DNA of 9,013 bases, taken from contig JAIRYY010000071.1 of assembly GCA_031267485.1 (NCBI GenBank), positions 1 through 9,013 on the forward strand. The letters are read 5' to 3'. This DNA comes from Tannerella sp. (GTDB taxonomy: Bacteria; Bacteroidota; Bacteroidia; Bacteroidales; Tannerellaceae). The translations under genes and the position numbers were made by a program. Positions 6,855 to 9,013 of the stretch are shown here, in pieces. Position 1 is the first letter of the stretch. Each line of letters starts with the position of its first letter. The notes below the pieces were generated by a model that was given only the letters and a program-made list of their open reading frames with translations, was not told the origin of the DNA and did no database searches.

Positions 6855-6977
6855 TAATTAGAAATCGACATAGCCGCCTTTTTTTAATATTTTTATTGTT
6901 TTGCATATATATAATATATGTATTGTCGGCAAGCCGGCTTAAAAAATGTATATGAAACATCTTTTAACGGAAAAAGT

Positions 6978-7008
6978 TTTGTCGATAATTGTAATGATTG
7001 TAATTTTG
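6978..7008 (+). promoter_or_regulatory. Bacteroidales-type promoter of ahpC
   Basis: TTTG at 6978-6981 and TAATTTTG at 7001-7008 are exact matches to both halves of the Bacteroides promoter consensus (TTTG and TAnnTTTG), with a 19-bp spacer. This is the best promoter in the window. Transcription would begin near 7015, giving a leader of about 44 nt, AT-rich and without a Shine-Dalgarno sequence, before the ATG at 7059. Confidence 0.7.
6984..7003 (+). promoter_or_regulatory. Fur/PerR-like operator candidate overlapping the ahpC promoter
   Basis: The 15 bases 6989-7003 (TTGTAATGATTGTAA) match the B. subtilis PerR-box consensus TTATAATNATTATAA at 12 of its 14 defined positions. The overlapping 19 bases from 6984 match the classical Fur box at 14 positions by my count. 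The same stretch is also an exact 8-bp direct repeat, ATTGTAAT, at 6988-6995 and 6997-7004. It fills the spacer and touches the -7 element, a position where a bound repressor would block transcription. The region is AT-rich, so a chance match is possible, and Bacteroides ahpCF is known to be controlled by OxyR. Confidence 0.35.
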
Positions 7009-7058
7009 TACCGATTTTAATAAGTGATATTTTTAAGAACATATTAATATTTAAAACT

Positions 7059-7625
7059 ATGACACCAATTATTAATTCTTTTATTCCTGAGTTTAAGGTA
7101 AATGCCTTTCAAAATGGCGAGTTCAAAACTGTAACTGACAAAGATGTCAAAGGAAAATGGGGCGTATTCTTCTTTTATCCGGCGGATTTCACATTCGTAT
7201 GTCCCACAGAGCTGGAAGATATGGCGGAAAACTATGCAAAGTTCAAGGAACTGGGCGTTGAAATTTATTCCGTAAGCGCGGACACCCATTTTGTGCACAA
7301 GGCATGGCACGATGCTTCGGCAAGCATTCAAAAAATCCGCTATCCGATGCTTGCAGACCCGACGGGCACGCTCACGCGGGCTTTGGGCGTACATATCGAG
7401 GAAGACGGCATTGCCTACAGGGGAACGTTTGTATTCAATCCGGAAGGACAGATTAAAATCTGCGAAATACATGATAACGGCATCGGCCGTAATGCTTCCG
7501 AATTGCTGCGTAAAGTGGAGGCGGCCATATTCGTGGCGGAACATCCCAACGAAGTTTGTCCCGCCAAATGGAAAAGGGGCGATCAGACACTGAAGCCGGG
7601 CATAGATCTGGTTGGAAAAATTTAA
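7059..7625 (+). CDS. ahpC: Alkyl hydroperoxide reductase subunit C (typical 2-Cys peroxiredoxin)
   Basis: AhpC reduces hydrogen peroxide, organic hydroperoxides and peroxynitrite in the cytoplasm and is recycled by AhpF. The 188 residues are exactly family length. The peroxidatic cysteine is C48 in FYPADFTFVCPTELEDM, with T45 and P41 of the PxxxT/SxxC active site. R121 in YRGTFVFNP is the conserved active-site arginine. The resolving cysteine is C167 in NEVCPAKW. A third cysteine, C135, lies in QIKICEIHDN. The start at 7059 gives the standard N-terminus (MTPIINSFIPEFKV). An in-frame ATG at 6918 lies upstream of the predicted promoter and is rejected. The ahpF gene follows after a terminator-like hairpin. 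Confidence 0.97.
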   Translation: MTPIINSFIPEFKVNAFQNGEFKTVTDKDVKGKWGVFFFYPADFTFVCPTELEDMAENYAKFKELGVEIYSVSADTHFVHKAWHDASASIQKIRYPMLADPTGTLTRALGVHIEEDGIAYRGTFVFNPEGQIKICEIHDNGIGRNASELLRKVEAAIFVAEHPNEVCPAKWKRGDQTLKPGIDLVGKI

Positions 7626-7645
7626 TTCGATAAATAATATTGCGT

Positions 7646-7681
7646 AAGGGGCGGTCTGATTATCCGGAACCGCCCCTTTTT
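7646..7681 (+). terminator. Intrinsic terminator between ahpC and ahpF
   Basis: A perfect 10-bp stem (AAGGGGCGGT at 7646-7655 pairing with ACCGCCCCTT at 7669-7678) has a 13-nt loop and ends in a run of five T at 7677-7681. It lies 20 bp after the ahpC stop and 26 bp before the ahpF start. It should end or weaken transcription of ahpC; ahpF expression would then need read-through. Confidence 0.85.
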
Positions 7682-7707
7682 ATAAATCATCTTTAAAAAT
7701 TAATATT

Positions 7708-9013
7708 ATGCTGGACAATTCACTGAAAGAGCAGGTTAAATCTATTTTTGAAAACCTGTCCTCATCTTATATATTTGACGTGTATACGGCCGACGGCCAC
7801 GAAAGTCGCGGGGAACTGCTGGAATTACTCGAGGAGACGGCCGCCTGTTCGGAAAAACTGCAGGTTCGCACGAATCGGGGAGACGGCCTGGAGTTTTATT
7901 TGCTGAAAGATGGGGTAAGAACCGGAATAAAATTCAGGATGGTACCGAACGGACACGAGTTTTCGACCCTTTTACTGGCCGTGCTGAACTGCGACGGAAA
8001 AGGCAAAAATTTCCCGGACGGATTTATTCAAAACAGGGTAAAAGCGCTGAATGGCAATATCCATATCACGACCTATATTTCGCTCACGTGCACGAATTGC
8101 CCGGATGTGGCGCAGGCGCTCAATCTGATGTCGCTGATAAATCCGAATATCAGGCACGAAATGGTGGACGGGGCGATCAACCGGGAAGAAGTCGAGCGCC
8201 TTAAGATACAGGGCGTTCCGGCCGTATTTGCCGACGGCGAACTGGTTCATTCGGGAAAGGCCGGTTTCGGCGAATTGCTGGACAGGCTGGAAGCAAAATA
8301 TGGCCGCGATGAAACGACAAATCCGGACGGCAGTAAAAGGGAATACGACGTACTGGTCATTGGCGGAGGCCCTGCCGGCGCTTCGGCGGCAATCTATTCG
8401 GCCCGCAAAGGCCTGAAAGTGGCGACGCTGGCCGAACGTATCGGCGGACAGGTGAAAGAAACCGTCGGGATAGAAAATCTTATTTCCGTCCCCCGGACGA
8501 CCGGCGAAAAACTTGCCGACGACCTGAAAACGCACTTGCATGCCTATCCGGTTGATATTTTTGAGAACCGGACGGTGGAGAAAGTGGAGCAGGACGGGAA
8601 AAATAAAATCGTTCGCGTCAGGGGAGGCGAGGTTTTTGCGGCTCCGGCGCTGATTATCGCAACAGGAGCGAGTTGGAGAAGGCTTGGCATTGAGGGAGAA
8701 TCCGAATACATCGGGAAAGGCGTCGCCTTTTGTCCGCATTGCGACGGGCCTTTTTACAAAGGCCGGCCTGTCGCAGTCATCGGAGGAGGCAATTCCGGGA
8801 TTGAAGCGGCAATCGACCTGGCGGGCATCTGCTCGAAAGTGACGGTGTTCGAATTTCTGGAAGACCTCAAAGCCGACAGGGTGCTGCGGGAAAAACTGGA
8901 GAGCCTCCCGAATGTCGATGTTTATACGAACTCGCAGACAACCGCACTGATCGGAGACGGCGAAAAGATTGTCGGGATAAAAGTCAGGAATCGCGGTAGC
9001 GGGGAAGAACGGA
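7708..9013 (+). CDS. ahpF: Alkyl hydroperoxide reductase subunit F, NADH:AhpC flavoprotein reductase (3' end cut by window edge)
   Basis: AhpF passes electrons from NADH through FAD and two dithiols to oxidised AhpC. The frame is open from the ATG at 7708 to the right edge: 435 complete codons against about 520 in full-length AhpF. The N-terminal double-thioredoxin domain (1 to about 200) carries the CTNC dithiol (C128, C131) in TCTNCPDVAQALN. After a linker rich in polar residues (about 198-212) comes the thioredoxin-reductase-like part. It has an FAD-binding GGGPAG (219-224), the redox-active CPHC (C342, C345) in FCPHCDGPF, and a pyridine-nucleotide-binding GGGNSG (359-364). No frameshift or stop is seen. 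The last part of the FAD domain is outside the window. It is the partner of the upstream ahpC but is separated from it by a hairpin terminator. There is no clear Shine-Dalgarno sequence. Confidence 0.96.
   Translation, partial: MLDNSLKEQVKSIFENLSSSYIFDVYTADGHESRGELLELLEETAACSEKLQVRTNRGDGLEFYLLKDGVRTGIKFRMVPNGHEFSTLLLAVLNCDGKGKNFPDGFIQNRVKALNGNIHITTYISLTCTNCPDVAQALNLMSLINPNIRHEMVDGAINREEVERLKIQGVPAVFADGELVHSGKAGFGELLDRLEAKYGRDETTNPDGSKREYDVLVIGGGPAGASAAIYSARKGLKVATLAERIGGQVKETVGIENLISVPRTTGEKLADDLKTHLHAYPVDIFENRTVEKVEQDGKNKIVRVRGGEVFAAPALIIATGASWRRLGIEGESEYIGKGVAFCPHCDGPFYKGRPVAVIGGGNSGIEAAIDLAGICSKVTVFEFLEDLKADRVLREKLESLPNVDVYTNSQTTALIGDGEKIVGIKVRNRGSGEER

Noticed and set aside
6904..6940. 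Palindromes CATATATATAATATATG (6904-6920) and AAGCCGGCTT (6931-6940) between tatA and ahpC
   Set aside because: The first is low-complexity AT sequence. The second is short, has no T-run and has no known protein match. Neither is strong enough to call an operator or terminator.
6918..7058. Upstream in-frame ATG extending AhpC by 47 residues
   Set aside because: The extension contains the promoter, and AhpC proteins begin at the MTPIINSFIP-like sequence. The extra residues have no AhpC similarity.
7635..7642. TAATATTG as a possible -7 element for ahpF
   Set aside because: It departs from TAnnTTTG, has no TTTG at the right distance, and would start transcription inside the terminator stem.
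7972..8739. A 255-codon minus-strand open frame opposite ahpF
   Set aside because: The plus strand encodes a clear AhpF with CTNC, CPHC and both dinucleotide-binding motifs, so this frame is a shadow.
1..9013. Search for defence systems, CRISPR arrays, IS elements, tRNA genes and phage genes
   Set aside because: Nothing on either strand supports any of these. Apart from the radical SAM/lipoprotein pair the genes are standard housekeeping and stress genes.

Overview
The window looks like a chromosomal piece of a Bacteroidales (Bacteroidota) genome. The evidence is the TAnnTTTG-type -7 promoter elements, the mostly weak or absent Shine-Dalgarno sequences, the lineage-typical forms of Fmt, TatC and PBP1A, and a radical SAM/lipoprotein gene pair of a type known mainly from Bacteroidales. 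No tRNA, rRNA, insertion sequence, phage gene or CRISPR array is visible. Genus cannot be set from this sequence alone.

Left part (1-2717): the 5' end of a small lipoprotein gene runs off the left edge on the minus strand. Divergent from it is fmt (methionyl-tRNA formyltransferase, plus). Tail to tail with fmt, only 3 bp away, is a minus-strand pair: a lipoprotein gene whose 3' end overlaps the start of a SPASM-type radical SAM gene. The truncated lipoprotein at the left edge is a paralogue of the complete one, and part of the upstream region is duplicated too, so fmt lies between two copies of the same lipoprotein/divergent-promoter module. This is the least understood part of the window. 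The substrate and product of the radical SAM enzyme are not known to me.

Middle (2718-6854): a DUF456 membrane protein (plus) converges on and overlaps by 8 bp the end of a minus-strand operon tatA-tatC-pbp1A. TatA and TatC form a minimal twin-arginine translocase. The bifunctional class A penicillin-binding protein is coupled to tatC by a 4-bp ATGA overlap.

Right part (6855-9013): an AT-rich divergent region separates tatA from ahpC. The ahpC promoter is a near-perfect Bacteroidales promoter carrying a Fur/PerR-like sequence between and over its core elements. ahpC (peroxiredoxin) is followed by a strong intrinsic terminator and, only 26 bp later, by ahpF (its flavoprotein reductase), which runs off the right edge. 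Together they form the NADH-dependent alkyl hydroperoxide reductase system, a main peroxide scavenger in anaerobes.

Most of the window is housekeeping and stress-response DNA. The parts worth a second look are the duplicated rSAM-linked lipoprotein module with its conserved signal sequence, the Fur-family-like operator at ahpC, and the terminator inside ahpCF.
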